Source: Spongiactinospora rosea
GTDB taxonomy: Bacteria; Actinomycetota; Actinomycetes; Streptosporangiales; Streptosporangiaceae
Length of the DNA: 64,000 nt
Direction: 5' to 3'
Assembly: GCF_003315795.1 (NCBI RefSeq)
Contig: NZ_QMEY01000006.1
Coordinates: 248,001 to 312,000 of the forward strand
Both the position numbers and the translations under genes were made by a program. The notes beneath the pieces were generated by a model. It had not been told where the DNA came from. It searched no databases and worked only from the letters and a program-made list of their open reading frames with translations. This document shows, piece after piece, positions 45,112 to 54,091 of this stretch (positions are counted from its first letter, which is position 1; the number at the start of each line of letters is the position of its first letter).

Positions 45112-48100
45112 TCAGGCCGGTTCCTTGCCCGGTAAGCGGCGGCGCATCCGCACCGTGGTGCCATCGCCGGTCTGGTCGATGCTCACCGAGTCCATCACCG
45201 CGCGCATCAGCGCGATGCCCCTGCCCCGGTCGGACGGGTGCGGGTCGCGCCACCCGCCGCCGTCGCGCACCTTGATCGTCACCAGGCCGGCGGTGATCCG
45301 CCCGCTGACCGAGATCGCCCCGTCGCCGAACCTGTGGCCGTGCTCGGCCGCGTTGGCCACCGCCTCGCTGCACGCCAGCAGGAACTCGTACTCCTCCAGC
45401 CGGGACAGGTGCGCCACCCGCAGCCAGCGCGACAGGCGGTGACGCAGGTCGCCCAGGTCGCCGCGGGCGGCGGGGACCGAAAGCTCCAGGTCCAGCGGCC
45501 TGCCGCTGGTGCGGATCAGCAGCACCGCCGTGTCGTCGCTGCCCGGCGGCCCGACCAGCGAGATCAGCCGCTCCCCCAGCCCCTCCAGCGAGGAGGGGGC
45601 GGTGGCCAGCCTGGCGGTCAGGCGGCGCATTCCGAGGTCGATCGGCTCGCCACGGCGCTCGACCAGCCCGTCGGTGTACATGACGAGGACCGAGCCGGGC
45701 GGCAGCGTCTCGGTGAAGGAGCCGTAGTCGTCAGGGCCGCCGACGCCGAGCGGCGGGGCGACGGCGCTGCGCAGGGTCCGGATCCGCCCGTCCGGGCAGC
45801 GCACCAGCGGCGGCGGGTGGCCCGCGTTGGCGTACTCGAACCGGCCGCTGGACAGGTGCAGGACGCCGCAGCAGACGGTGGTCATCAGCTCGGGGCCGAG
45901 GCGTTCGGCCATCCGGGCGGTCTTGGCCAGCGCCGTGGCCGGATCGTGGCCCTCCAGGAGGTAGGCGGACAGGGTGCTGCGGATCTGCCCCATGATGGCG
46001 GCGGCGGTCACCCCGTTGCCGGACACGTCGCCGATCACCACCGCGACCCGGTCGTCCTCCAGCGGGACCAGGTCGTACCAGTCGCCGCCGACGGTCACCT
46101 CGGCGCTGGCCGTGAGGTACTTGGCCCAGGTGGTGAGCCCCGGGACGTTGGGCAGCCGGTCGGGCAGCAGGCTGCGCTGGAGGGTGGCGGCCATCCGGTG
46201 CTCGGTGTCGAAGCGGCCGGCCCGCTGCAGTGCGTACGCGCCGAGGCCGGCGATGGCGGTCAGCTCCTCCTGCTCCTCGGCGGTGAACTCGCGCGGCTCG
46301 GCCAGGCGCACGGCGAGGCCGCCGACCACCTGGGTGCCCACCGCGAGCGGCAGCGAGGCGAGCCCCGCCACGCCGTCCGCCGTCCAGCGCGGCGTGCGGT
46401 CGCGCATCGCGCGGGCCAGCGGGTGGTCGGCGTCGCGGGCGGGCTCGGCGGCCCACGCCTCGTCACCGGCCGCCGCCACGGCCACCGTGGTCAGCGAACG
46501 GCCCGCGGTGGGCATGACCACCACCGCGTCGGCGTCCAGCACGGCCTTGGCGTGCCCGGCGACCACACCCGCGACCTGCTCCACGGTGAGCGCCCGGGAC
46601 AGGCTCGCGGTCAGCTCCTGCAGCCGGGCGCCGCGCGCCGCGGCGGACTCGACCGTGCGGCGGGCCAGCCGCTCGACGTGGAGCAGCCGCGCGTAGTCGA
46701 GGTGCAGCGCCAGCCGCCGGGCCAGCTCGGCGGCGACCACGCGGTCCTCGCCGTCGTAGGGCGCGCGGCCGTCGCCGCCGACCAGGGTGAGCGCGCCGAG
46801 GACGCGGCCGTGAACGGTGATCGGGCTGACGATCGTGTTCGGGGTGTCCGGGCAGGCGCCGGGCGCCCCGGGCGCGGGGGACGGCTGCGCGCCCGCCTCC
46901 AGCCAGCGCTCCAGCGTCTCGGCGGGCACCCGTACCTCCGGCTCGCCCGTGCCCGCCCTGGCGTGCATGAGCCGCCAGGTGCGGGAGTCGGGGCCGCTCA
47001 CCTCGACGCTGCACTGGTCGGCGAACCGGGTGGTCAGGGTCGTGCCCGTCCTGGTCAGCCGCTCGCTCAGCGCGTCGGTGGCGTCGAGCGCCGTGGTGAT
47101 CTCGGCGAGGACGCCCAGCCGCTCCTGGTGGCGCTTGCGGCGGGTGATGTCCACGCAGGCCCCCACGAACCCGGCGAACTCGCCGTCGCGATCGACCCGC
47201 GGCACGCCCCGGACCGCGAGCCAGCCGTAGGAGCCGTCGGCGCGGCGCAGCCGGTATTCGAGGTCGAACGGCGCCCGCCGGGCGAACTCGTCGTAGGTCG
47301 TGCCGGAGATCAGCGGCAGGTCGCCGGGATGCACGCCGTCCATCCAGCCGTGGCCGACCTCCTGCTCGGCGGTGCGCCCGGTGTACTCGCACCACGCGCG
47401 GTTGACGAACTCGCAGCGCCTGGCGGCGTCGGCGGCCCACACGAGCGCGGGCGCGGCGTCGGCGAGCGCCCGGAACCCCTCCTCCCCCGGCGACAGGCGG
47501 ATCTCGCGGGTGCGGCGGAGCCGCCCCATGATCAGGTGCGCGCCGACCCTGACCACCAGCTCCTTGCCGGAGAACGGTTTGATCAGGTGATCGTCGGCCC
47601 CGGTGCGCAGGCCGCCGGAGACCTCCTCGCCCGCGCGGGCCGAGAGCAGCACCACGGGCAGCGACTCGGTCAGGGGGTCGGCGCGGATCTCGGCGACCAG
47701 ATCGACGCCGTCGGCCTGGGGCGCGTCGGAGTCGGCCAGCACGATGCCGAACGCCTCCGCCCTGATGAGGTCGATCGCCTCCGCGCCGGACGTCACCGCC
47801 CGGGTCGTCCAGTGCTCGCCGAGGACCCGCTCCAGGTAGTCGCGCATCTCGGGGTCGTCGACGACCAGCAGGACCCGCTCGTCGCGCACCACGGCCGGCG
47901 GGTCGGCCGGGGCAGCCCGCGGGCGCGGCGCAAGCGCGCCCGCCGCGGTGTACGCCGGGGCGCCGGTGGTGTCGTGGCCGGTGGTGTCGTGGAAGGTGCA
48001 GAGCACGCCGCCGACCTCGCCGTCGCGGCCGGGCAGCGGCGCGCAGCAGATCGTGTAGACCCGCTCGCCGCCGAGCCCCCGATCGGCGGGGAACGGCACA

Positions 48101-48492
48101 CCGGGGACCTGGCCGCCGATCCGGCCCGCCTCGCCGTCGCGCATCACCCGCTCGGCGAGCGGGCCCAGCGCCGCCCACACCGGCGACCAGCACTCGGCGG
48201 CGGGCCGCAGCAGCGCGCCGGCCGCCCGCGCCGCGCCGAGCAGCGGCAGGCAGGCGTCGTTGTGGATCTGGCGGAGATCGCGGCCCCACAGGACCGCCAT
48301 CGGCACGGCCGCGCCCAGGCTGATGGAGAGCCCCGTCCGCAGCCCCTCGGGCCAGTCGCCGGGCCCGCCCAGTGGCGTCGCCGCCCAGTCGATCGCGCGC
48401 AACGCCCGGGTGGTCTCGCCGTGTCCGGCGAACAGCGCGATGTGGGGCACGCTCTCCGCCGGGGCACGGCCGAAGACAGATCTTGCTGGCAT
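45112..48492 (-). CDS. Multi-domain SpoIIE-type phosphatase with receiver and kinase-like domains
   Basis: 1126 residues, soluble. In order: PAS-like domain (about 20-170), response-regulator receiver (about 206-322, acidic pair 212-213, phosphoacceptor Asp254, Ser284, Lys305), PAS (about 337-455), GAF (about 465-600), second GAF (about 625-760), SpoIIE PP2C phosphatase (about 775-995, GGDWYD, GDVSGNG, metal Asp941 and SDD) and HATPase_c anti-sigma-type kinase (about 1005-1120, N-box EAVANAAEHG). A phosphorylation-driven switch could set phosphatase output toward anti-anti-sigma partners. No partner gene adjoins it. Embedding a complete receiver inside a SpoIIE protein is an uncommon arrangement. 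Confidence 0.95.
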   Translation of the reverse strand: MPARSVFGRAPAESVPHIALFAGHGETTRALRAIDWAATPLGGPGDWPEGLRTGLSISLGAAVPMAVLWGRDLRQIHNDACLPLLGAARAAGALLRPAAECWSPVWAALGPLAERVMRDGEAGRIGGQVPGVPFPADRGLGGERVYTICCAPLPGRDGEVGGVLCTFHDTTGHDTTGAPAYTAAGALAPRPRAAPADPPAVVRDERVLLVVDDPEMRDYLERVLGEHWTTRAVTSGAEAIDLIRAEAFGIVLADSDAPQADGVDLVAEIRADPLTESLPVVLLSARAGEEVSGGLRTGADDHLIKPFSGKELVVRVGAHLIMGRLRRTREIRLSPGEEGFRALADAAPALVWAADAARRCEFVNRAWCEYTGRTAEQEVGHGWMDGVHPGDLPLISGTTYDEFARRAPFDLEYRLRRADGSYGWLAVRGVPRVDRDGEFAGFVGACVDITRRKRHQERLGVLAEITTALDATDALSERLTRTGTTLTTRFADQCSVEVSGPDSRTWRLMHARAGTGEPEVRVPAETLERWLEAGAQPSPAPGAPGACPDTPNTIVSPITVHGRVLGALTLVGGDGRAPYDGEDRVVAAELARRLALHLDYARLLHVERLARRTVESAAARGARLQELTASLSRALTVEQVAGVVAGHAKAVLDADAVVVMPTAGRSLTTVAVAAAGDEAWAAEPARDADHPLARAMRDRTPRWTADGVAGLASLPLAVGTQVVGGLAVRLAEPREFTAEEQEELTAIAGLGAYALQRAGRFDTEHRMAATLQRSLLPDRLPNVPGLTTWAKYLTASAEVTVGGDWYDLVPLEDDRVAVVIGDVSGNGVTAAAIMGQIRSTLSAYLLEGHDPATALAKTARMAERLGPELMTTVCCGVLHLSSGRFEYANAGHPPPLVRCPDGRIRTLRSAVAPPLGVGGPDDYGSFTETLPPGSVLVMYTDGLVERRGEPIDLGMRRLTARLATAPSSLEGLGERLISLVGPPGSDDTAVLLIRTSGRPLDLELSVPAARGDLGDLRHRLSRWLRVAHLSRLEEYEFLLACSEAVANAAEHGHRFGDGAISVSGRITAGLVTIKVRDGGGWRDPHPSDRGRGIALMRAVMDSVSIDQTGDGTTVRMRRRLPGKEPA

Positions 48493-48904
48493 CCCACGAG
48501 CCTTGTCTCGCGTAGGGATCGAAAAGCCGAATTACGACGAGAAGACATTAGCATCGGCCACTCCGACTACGCCCGGGCGTTAGAAAATTAATCCCGTGGA
48601 TTTCCCCCTGCCTACTATTCCGCAATAATCCACGATCGACCTCTTTGCAGGATTTATCGCCCGAATACCGACAACCCCGTCCACCAGGGAGTTCTCTAGA
48701 GAGCGCGGCCCCCGCGCCCGTGTACACCGCTCTCACGCCCGCGCCGGGTGTCGGAAGATCCCCCGGCGCGTAACCCCCTGGATGCCCGGACATGGTTGGA
48801 TGGAAGGTTTCGCTCGGGACGGTCCCGGCGATGACGGGCATGTCTCCCGGACATCGATCCGGTCAATTCACACATTCCCCGGCAAGCTCTTCTTTATGGG
48901 TGGG
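48493..48904. promoter_or_regulatory. 412-bp gene-free region upstream of the SpoIIE gene
   Basis: The first 150 bases are AT-rich for this genome and should hold the SpoIIE promoter. A TCTCTAGAGA palindrome (48693-48702) and a 9-bp hairpin CGCGCCGGG/CCCGGCGCG (48740-48770) follow. The motif CCCGGACAT occurs twice (near 48785 and 48847), the second within an ATGTC-GACAT repeat. The 48740 hairpin may end the DUF3224 transcript. No coding sequence is convincing. Confidence 0.45.
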
Positions 48905-49303
48905 TCAGCCCAGTTCGTATTCGAGGGCATAGGAATGTGTGCCGTCCGGGGCGATGTCGATCCGTCCTTCGCCGCGAATGCCGGTCAGTTCACCGGTGCC
49001 GGTGCCGGTCACGATCCGCCAGGCCAGTTCGCCCTCGCCGCCCGGTCCCGCCGTGGCGGTGTGCTGGAGGACGAACGAGCCCCGGCGGCCGGACGCCGTG
49101 CCCGTGAAGCGCTCGATGCCGGAGTAGGCCAGCGGGGCGTCGTCGGCGGACACCACCGTGATGATGTCGGTCGTGCTGGTGCCCTCCAGGCCCCCTTGGA
49201 AGGTCTTGCCGACGCGGACGCGGGCGAGCTTGGCGCCCTCGCGCTGGTCGTACGGGTCCTCGTCCCATGTGTCGACGTTGAATACGCCGCTCGCGTTCAC
49301 CAT
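48905..49303 (-). CDS. DUF3224-family protein
   Basis: 132 residues, no signal peptide. The start MVNASGVFNVDTWDEDPYDQ, the centre LAYSGIERFTGTASGRRGSFVLQHTA and the end GRIDIAPDGTHSYALEYEL match DUF3224, a beta-barrel family related to allene oxide cyclase-like folds. The function is unknown; the pocket may bind a lipid-like ligand. It stands alone after a terminator that closes the next upstream gene. Confidence 0.9.
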   Translation of the reverse strand: MVNASGVFNVDTWDEDPYDQREGAKLARVRVGKTFQGGLEGTSTTDIITVVSADDAPLAYSGIERFTGTASGRRGSFVLQHTATAGPGGEGELAWRIVTGTGTGELTGIRGEGRIDIAPDGTHSYALEYELG

Positions 49304-49370
49304 GGGAGGGATGCTGCCCGCCGTACCTGTCAGATTCCGTCAGGTAGGGGCCTCGGGCGGGTCAAAAAGC

Positions 49371-49402
49371 GGGACGCCCGGCTCCGGGGAGCCGGGCGTC
49401 CC
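49371..49402 (-). terminator. Intrinsic terminator of the 49427-49945 gene
   Basis: GGGACGCCCGGCTCC and its complement form a stem of 13-15 bp with a very small loop. On the minus strand it is followed by GCUUUUUGA. It starts 25 bases past the secreted-protein stop. Confidence 0.88.
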
Positions 49403-49426
49403 GCCGATGACGGTCGACCGCGCCTG

Positions 49427-49945
49427 TCAGCGGCTGGAGCCGCCCGGCCGGATGGGGTCGCCGTCATAGCGGTGACCGCCGTAGACCTTGACGTAGTCGC
49501 TGGCCTCGGAGGGCGCGAGGTGCCGCGCCCCGTCGAAGACCGCGCGCCACGTGCCGGACCAGCGGGCCCGGACGCTGGTCGAGAACGAGCCGTCGCCGCG
49601 CGTCCTGACCGACTCCACGTGGTGCCACCTGTAGGAGCCCTTCGGCTGGAAGAGGATGTCGATCTCCTTCCAGCCCAGCCGGTGCCACCTCTCCTGGTCG
49701 TCGCAGGAGTCGGAGTGGATCACGTACGTGAGGCCGTCGACATAGTCGTCGCTGCACTGGACCTTGAGCTTGCCACGGAGGTACAGGGTGCGTCCCTTGT
49801 GGATGGGCTCGGGACCGGCGTCGAACGACAATTGCGTCTGCCCGACGTCGACCGGGCTGTCGGCCGCGGCGGGGGCGGCCGTGGCGAGCCCGAAGGCTCC
49901 CAGGGCCGCCGCCGCGACGGTCGCCGCTACGGTACGTCGCAACAT
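49427..49945 (-). CDS. Secreted beta-sandwich protein
   Basis: 172 residues, with signal peptide LRRTVAATVAAAALGAFGLA and cleavage after the AAPAAA site. Mature part: TLYLRGKLKVQC, two more Cys that can pair, IDILFQPKGSYRWHHVE, and GSFSTSVRARWSGTWRAVFDG. It looks like an Ig-like/Calx-like sandwich seen in actinomycete secreted proteins. ATG 49945 with a GGGAGAGGAAG site is preferred to an upstream start. The C-terminal part resembles the end of the next protein (50075-51964), suggesting shared ancestry. Confidence 0.82.
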   Translation of the reverse strand: MLRRTVAATVAAAALGAFGLATAAPAAADSPVDVGQTQLSFDAGPEPIHKGRTLYLRGKLKVQCSDDYVDGLTYVIHSDSCDDQERWHRLGWKEIDILFQPKGSYRWHHVESVRTRGDGSFSTSVRARWSGTWRAVFDGARHLAPSEASDYVKVYGGHRYDGDPIRPGGSSR

Positions 49946-50074
49946 GCTGACTTCCTCTCCCGATAGGAAAAGGCATGCCTCAAGGTGCATACCCGTAACC
50001 AAGGACGGGTAGAGCATCCACGATGTTGTACCGATCATGGTCACGATTCGATCACGGCGAATCGATCCATTCGC

Positions 50075-51964
50075 CTATCTCTGCGGCGAGTTCTTCAGAT
50101 CAGCGATCTTCCCTGCGTAACGCCCGCTTCCGGTGTACCTGACCCGCCACTGCCCGGTCCCCGTCGAGGACGAGGGGGCGGCGACGGTACGCGCGAAACG
50201 GCCCCGGCGGTCGGTCGTCACGGTGGCGAGGCGGGTCCACTGCACGCCGTCCGGACGCCTGAACTCGATCATCACCTGCTGCTCCGGGAAGGGCGCGTAG
50301 TCGAGCAGACCCTTGGGGTCGACCCGGGTGAGCACCCCGCGCACCCGGACCTTGCCCGCCCGGCCGCCGCCCGCGGGCACCGCCTCGGCGGAGGTCAGCC
50401 GGGTCTCCCTGCGCAGCCAGAACGACGTGCGCGCGGTGACCTCCTCACCGCCCGCGCCGTGCGCCGTCGCGGTGACCGTCCAGCGGCCCGCCGGGTACCT
50501 GCGGTCCAGCGCCTTGGCGGGCAGGAACCGCCAGGTACGCCAGTCGGAGGCGAGCCGGGCGGTGGCGTAGGCGGCGTGGTGGATCGCCGCCCCGGGCATC
50601 GCGGGCGCCAGCGTCCCTCCGTGGCCGATGTCCTGCTGCGGCACGGTGGGGTGGGTGTGGCCCCGGTGCGGCACCACGGGGTACCGGTCACCTGTGGGCG
50701 GCACCGCGGGATGGATCGGGTGCAGCGGCCTTTCCTGGGGCAGCGCGGGGCGTACGGGCCCGGCGGGGTTCAGCGCCCGCTCGGCGGGCTCCCGCTCCTT
50801 CCCGGACCGATCCGCACGCCACTGCTCATCGGCCTGCTCCCGTTCCGCCCTGTCCACGCGGCCCGGCATCCCCACCGGCCCCCTGCCCGGACGGCCCGGC
50901 GGAGCGGCCTCATCGCTGCGCGGGCGATCCGGACGGCCCGGCATGCTCACCGGACCCCTGTCCGGACGGCCCGGCATTCCGACCTGGTCCCTGCCGGGAC
51001 GACTGGGCGGAGCGGCCTCGTCCCTGCCCGGACGATCCGGGCGGCCGGGCATGCTCACCGGGCCCCTGTGCGGGCGGTCGTGGCGGCCGGGCCGGACGGC
51101 CCAGTCCGGGAGGTCCCGGTGGGCGGGCCTGCCGGACTGCGTCTTCTGGCGTTTCTTGGCCGCCCTGCCGGGTTCTCTGGTGTCCCGCGGCGGCGTCGGG
51201 TTCGCCATGCCGGTGGCCAGGCGCGCCGATCCCACGGACCGGCCGATCAGGCCCGGCCTGCCGAACTCCTCAGGGCGCATGGGGGGCCTGAACTCGACCC
51301 GTTCGGGAGAGGTGGACTGCCCGGGAGTCGCGGGCCGGATCACGGGCTCGTGCCCGGAGTGCACGGGCTGCTGGGAGTCGCCTGACGTGCCCGCCGGGTC
51401 CTCCGGCCCGGGGTCCTGCGGCGCGGAGTCGTCCGGAGCCGCGGGAGGCACGGCGGGCGGCCGGGGACCTGCCTGGCCGGGGTCCTGCGGGCGGGGACGC
51501 GGCCCCATCGGCCGCGGGGGCGGACGGTCGGGACGCGGGTCGGGCCGGGGCTCGCTTCTCGGATCGGGCCGGGGTTCGGATCTGGGGTCGGGGCGCGGAT
51601 CGGGGCGCGGATCGGGGCGTGGGTCAGGGGCCGTGCCCGGGTCGGCGGGGTCCGGGGCCGTTGAGCCGGGGTCGGTGAGGTCAGGGTCCGGGGAGCCGGA
51701 GCCGGGCCGATCGGGAGGCGGGGCCGGCGGCTCCGGGCGTCCCGGTTCGACCTTGATGGTGACGCCGTCGCGCCCGACGGCGCCACGCGCCACCACGTCG
51801 ATCACCATGCGCACGGACCCTTTCGCCCCGACGACCGGATGCGCGGGCCGTACCGTGATCGAGCCGATCTCCAGCTCCTCAGCCGCGGCGGGTGTCGCCT
51901 GCACGAGCATGGGCGCGACGAGCGCGCCCGCCGCGAATGAGGTGAGAAGAAGTCTCTGAGTCAT
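50075..51964 (-). CDS. Secreted Pro/Arg/Asp-rich repeat protein with Ig-like C-terminus
   Basis: 629 residues. Signal peptide from MTQRLLLTSFAAGALVAP. After a short beta domain there is a run of Asp-Pro-Arg-Pro repeats (about residues 95-145), then a 36-residue unit repeated in tandem (GPVSMPGRPDRP, DEAAPP, VGMPGR). The last 150 residues form an Ig-like sandwich with VRVRGVLTRVDPKG and WRVRYTGSGRYAG. A structural or adhesive cell-envelope role is likely but unproven. Short near-identical repeats make this gene prone to length changes between strains. Confidence 0.8.
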   Translation of the reverse strand: MTQRLLLTSFAAGALVAPMLVQATPAAAEELEIGSITVRPAHPVVGAKGSVRMVIDVVARGAVGRDGVTIKVEPGRPEPPAPPPDRPGSGSPDPDLTDPGSTAPDPADPGTAPDPRPDPRPDPRPDPRSEPRPDPRSEPRPDPRPDRPPPRPMGPRPRPQDPGQAGPRPPAVPPAAPDDSAPQDPGPEDPAGTSGDSQQPVHSGHEPVIRPATPGQSTSPERVEFRPPMRPEEFGRPGLIGRSVGSARLATGMANPTPPRDTREPGRAAKKRQKTQSGRPAHRDLPDWAVRPGRHDRPHRGPVSMPGRPDRPGRDEAAPPSRPGRDQVGMPGRPDRGPVSMPGRPDRPRSDEAAPPGRPGRGPVGMPGRVDRAEREQADEQWRADRSGKEREPAERALNPAGPVRPALPQERPLHPIHPAVPPTGDRYPVVPHRGHTHPTVPQQDIGHGGTLAPAMPGAAIHHAAYATARLASDWRTWRFLPAKALDRRYPAGRWTVTATAHGAGGEEVTARTSFWLRRETRLTSAEAVPAGGGRAGKVRVRGVLTRVDPKGLLDYAPFPEQQVMIEFRRPDGVQWTRLATVTTDRRGRFARTVAAPSSSTGTGQWRVRYTGSGRYAGKIADLKNSPQR

Positions 51965-52076
51965 GATCAAGACGGTATGAACCGCCAGGTAATGCCAGAG
52001 CCCCCGACACACACCCGGCACGGCAAAGCCCCCGATCGGCCCCGCACCGGGCGCGCTACGGCAAGGCCGAATTCCC

Positions 52077-53921
52077 CTAATGCCCCGGATACATGGAGTC
52101 GATGACATCCGCGTACTTCGCGTGGATCACCCGCCGTTTCAGCTTCAGGCTCGGCGTCAACTCCCCGGTCTCCACGGTCCACTCGGCCGGGATCAGCCGC
52201 CAGCGCTTGACCCGCTGGACCCGGGCCAGCCGGGCGTTCGCGGCGCCGACCGCCGCCGCCACCTCCGCCAGGACCTCCGGGTGGGCGGCGAGCCCGGGCA
52301 AGGAGTCCGCCGCGATGCCCCGCGCGCGGGCCCACGCCGGGGCGGACTCGGCGTCCAGGGTGAGCACGGCGACCGGGTGCGGGCGTCCGTCGCCGCAGGC
52401 GAGGGCCTGGCCGATCAGCGGATGCTCCTTCAGCAGGCTCTCGATGGTGGCCGGGGAGATGTTCTCCCCGCCGGAGGTGATGATCAGTTCCTTCTTGCGG
52501 TCGACGACCCGCACGAACCCGTCGGCGTCCATGCTCCCCAGGTCGCCGGTGCGCAGCCAGCCGTCCGGGTCCAGCAGCGCGGCCGTGGCCGCGAGGTCGC
52601 CGAGGTAGCCGGACGTGTTGAGCGGGCTGCGGGTCAGGATCTCACCGTCGCCCGCGATGCGGACCTCCACGCCCGGCCCGGGCCTGCCGACCGTGTCCAG
52701 CCGGTGGCGGGAGGGGGTGTTGGCGGTGATCGCGCCCGCGGTCTCGGTCATGCCGTACAGGCCGAGCACGTTGAGGCCGAGCCCGGCGAAGAAGCGCTGG
52801 ACGTCCGGCGGCATCGGCGCGGCGGCGGTGGCGGCCCAGTGGACGCGGCCGAGGCCGAGCATGGCGCGTACGTCCGCGAGGACCGCGCGGTCCGCCTCCC
52901 GGTAGGCCGCCTCGGTCTCGGCGGAGGAGGTCCGGCCGTACTGGGCGCCCTCGACGTGGGCCAGGCCCGCGGCCATCGCCGCGCGCAGGCGTTCGCGCCG
53001 GGCGGACGGTTCGGCGGCGAACACCGCGCGCAGCCGCGCCGCCAGCTTCTCCCAGATCCTCGGCACGCCCAGGAACATCATCGGCTCGACCCGCGCGAGG
53101 GTCGCCCCCAGGTCGGCCAGGTCCGGGCAGAAGTGGACGTGGGCGGCCTTCGACAGCGGAAGGTACAGGCTCAGCACGCGTTCGGCGGCGTGGGCGTAGG
53201 TGAGGTAGGAGATCTGGGACGCCAGGTCCGGTAGTTCGGTCATGCGCTCGACGACGGCGACCTGGTAGGCCAGGTTGGCGTGCGTGAGCGGCACGCCCTT
53301 GGGATCGCCCGTGGTGCCCGAGGTGTACAGGACGGTCGCCACGCTCTGCGGCGTCACCGCGCGCCGGCGGGACTCCATGACGGCGGGGCGGGCGGCGCGG
53401 AACGCCCGGCCGCGCCTGAGCAGTTCCTCCCAGGAGAGGAACGGGCCGGACGCGGGCGTGCCGCCGAGCATCACGATCCGGCGCAGCGCGGGCAGCCGGC
53501 CGAGCACCGGCTCCCAGCGCGCGAGGTCGGCCGGGCCGCCGAGGACGGCCGCCTTCGCGCCGACGTGCGCGGCCACGTAGCCGACCTGCTCGGGCGCGAA
53601 CGTGGCGTACACCGAGCACGGGGTGGCGCCCGCGTGGACCGCGCCGAGGTCGGCCAGGACGTGCTCGCTGCGATTGGCCATCATCAACGCCACCGCGTCG
53701 CCCGGCTCGACCCCGATCGCCGCGAACCCGGCGGCGATGTCCAGGACCCGCTCCCTGGCCTGGGCGTAGGTGATCGTGGACCAGCCGTCCGCGACCGGGT
53801 CGGAGTAGGCGGGGGCGTCCGGGTGGGCGCGGGCGACCCAGGCGAGCCGTTCGCAGAGCGTACGACCGGCGACCTCCGCCTCGATCTCGGCCCGCTCCTC
53901 GCGCACCCGGGCACCGGCCAT
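52077..53921 (-). CDS. Long-chain fatty acyl-CoA ligase (FadD15-like)
   Basis: ATP-dependent activation of fatty acids to acyl-CoA, cytosolic or membrane-associated, 614 residues. The AMP-binding P-loop is VLYTSGTTGDPKGVPLTH, followed by the YGMTETAGAI motif, then GWLRTGDLGSMDADGFVRVV and DRKKELIITSGGENISP, the family hallmarks. The GGAGGT site before ATG 53921 fixes the start. It might supply starter acyl-CoA for the type III PKS locus about 7 kb away, although no direct evidence links them. Confidence 0.95.
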   Translation of the reverse strand: MAGARVREERAEIEAEVAGRTLCERLAWVARAHPDAPAYSDPVADGWSTITYAQARERVLDIAAGFAAIGVEPGDAVALMMANRSEHVLADLGAVHAGATPCSVYATFAPEQVGYVAAHVGAKAAVLGGPADLARWEPVLGRLPALRRIVMLGGTPASGPFLSWEELLRRGRAFRAARPAVMESRRRAVTPQSVATVLYTSGTTGDPKGVPLTHANLAYQVAVVERMTELPDLASQISYLTYAHAAERVLSLYLPLSKAAHVHFCPDLADLGATLARVEPMMFLGVPRIWEKLAARLRAVFAAEPSARRERLRAAMAAGLAHVEGAQYGRTSSAETEAAYREADRAVLADVRAMLGLGRVHWAATAAAPMPPDVQRFFAGLGLNVLGLYGMTETAGAITANTPSRHRLDTVGRPGPGVEVRIAGDGEILTRSPLNTSGYLGDLAATAALLDPDGWLRTGDLGSMDADGFVRVVDRKKELIITSGGENISPATIESLLKEHPLIGQALACGDGRPHPVAVLTLDAESAPAWARARGIAADSLPGLAAHPEVLAEVAAAVGAANARLARVQRVKRWRLIPAEWTVETGELTPSLKLKRRVIHAKYADVIDSMYPGH

Positions 53922-54091
53922 GGCGCACCTCCGCAGCGCTCGCCCGCCAGTCGCCTGCATCGGACCACACCCGCCGCCCGCGGACAAGTCTCCGCACCGG
54001 CCGGGAAGTAAGGCGTGACCAGCGGCGATACGGGCATTCATCCACCACTCGTCCACGACGGCCGGCCTCGGCCACGATCAGGGGGCAGGGC

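Noticed and set aside
45238..48591. 1117-codon open frame on the plus strand
   Set aside because: Shadow of the SpoIIE gene; low-complexity translation with no recognisable family.
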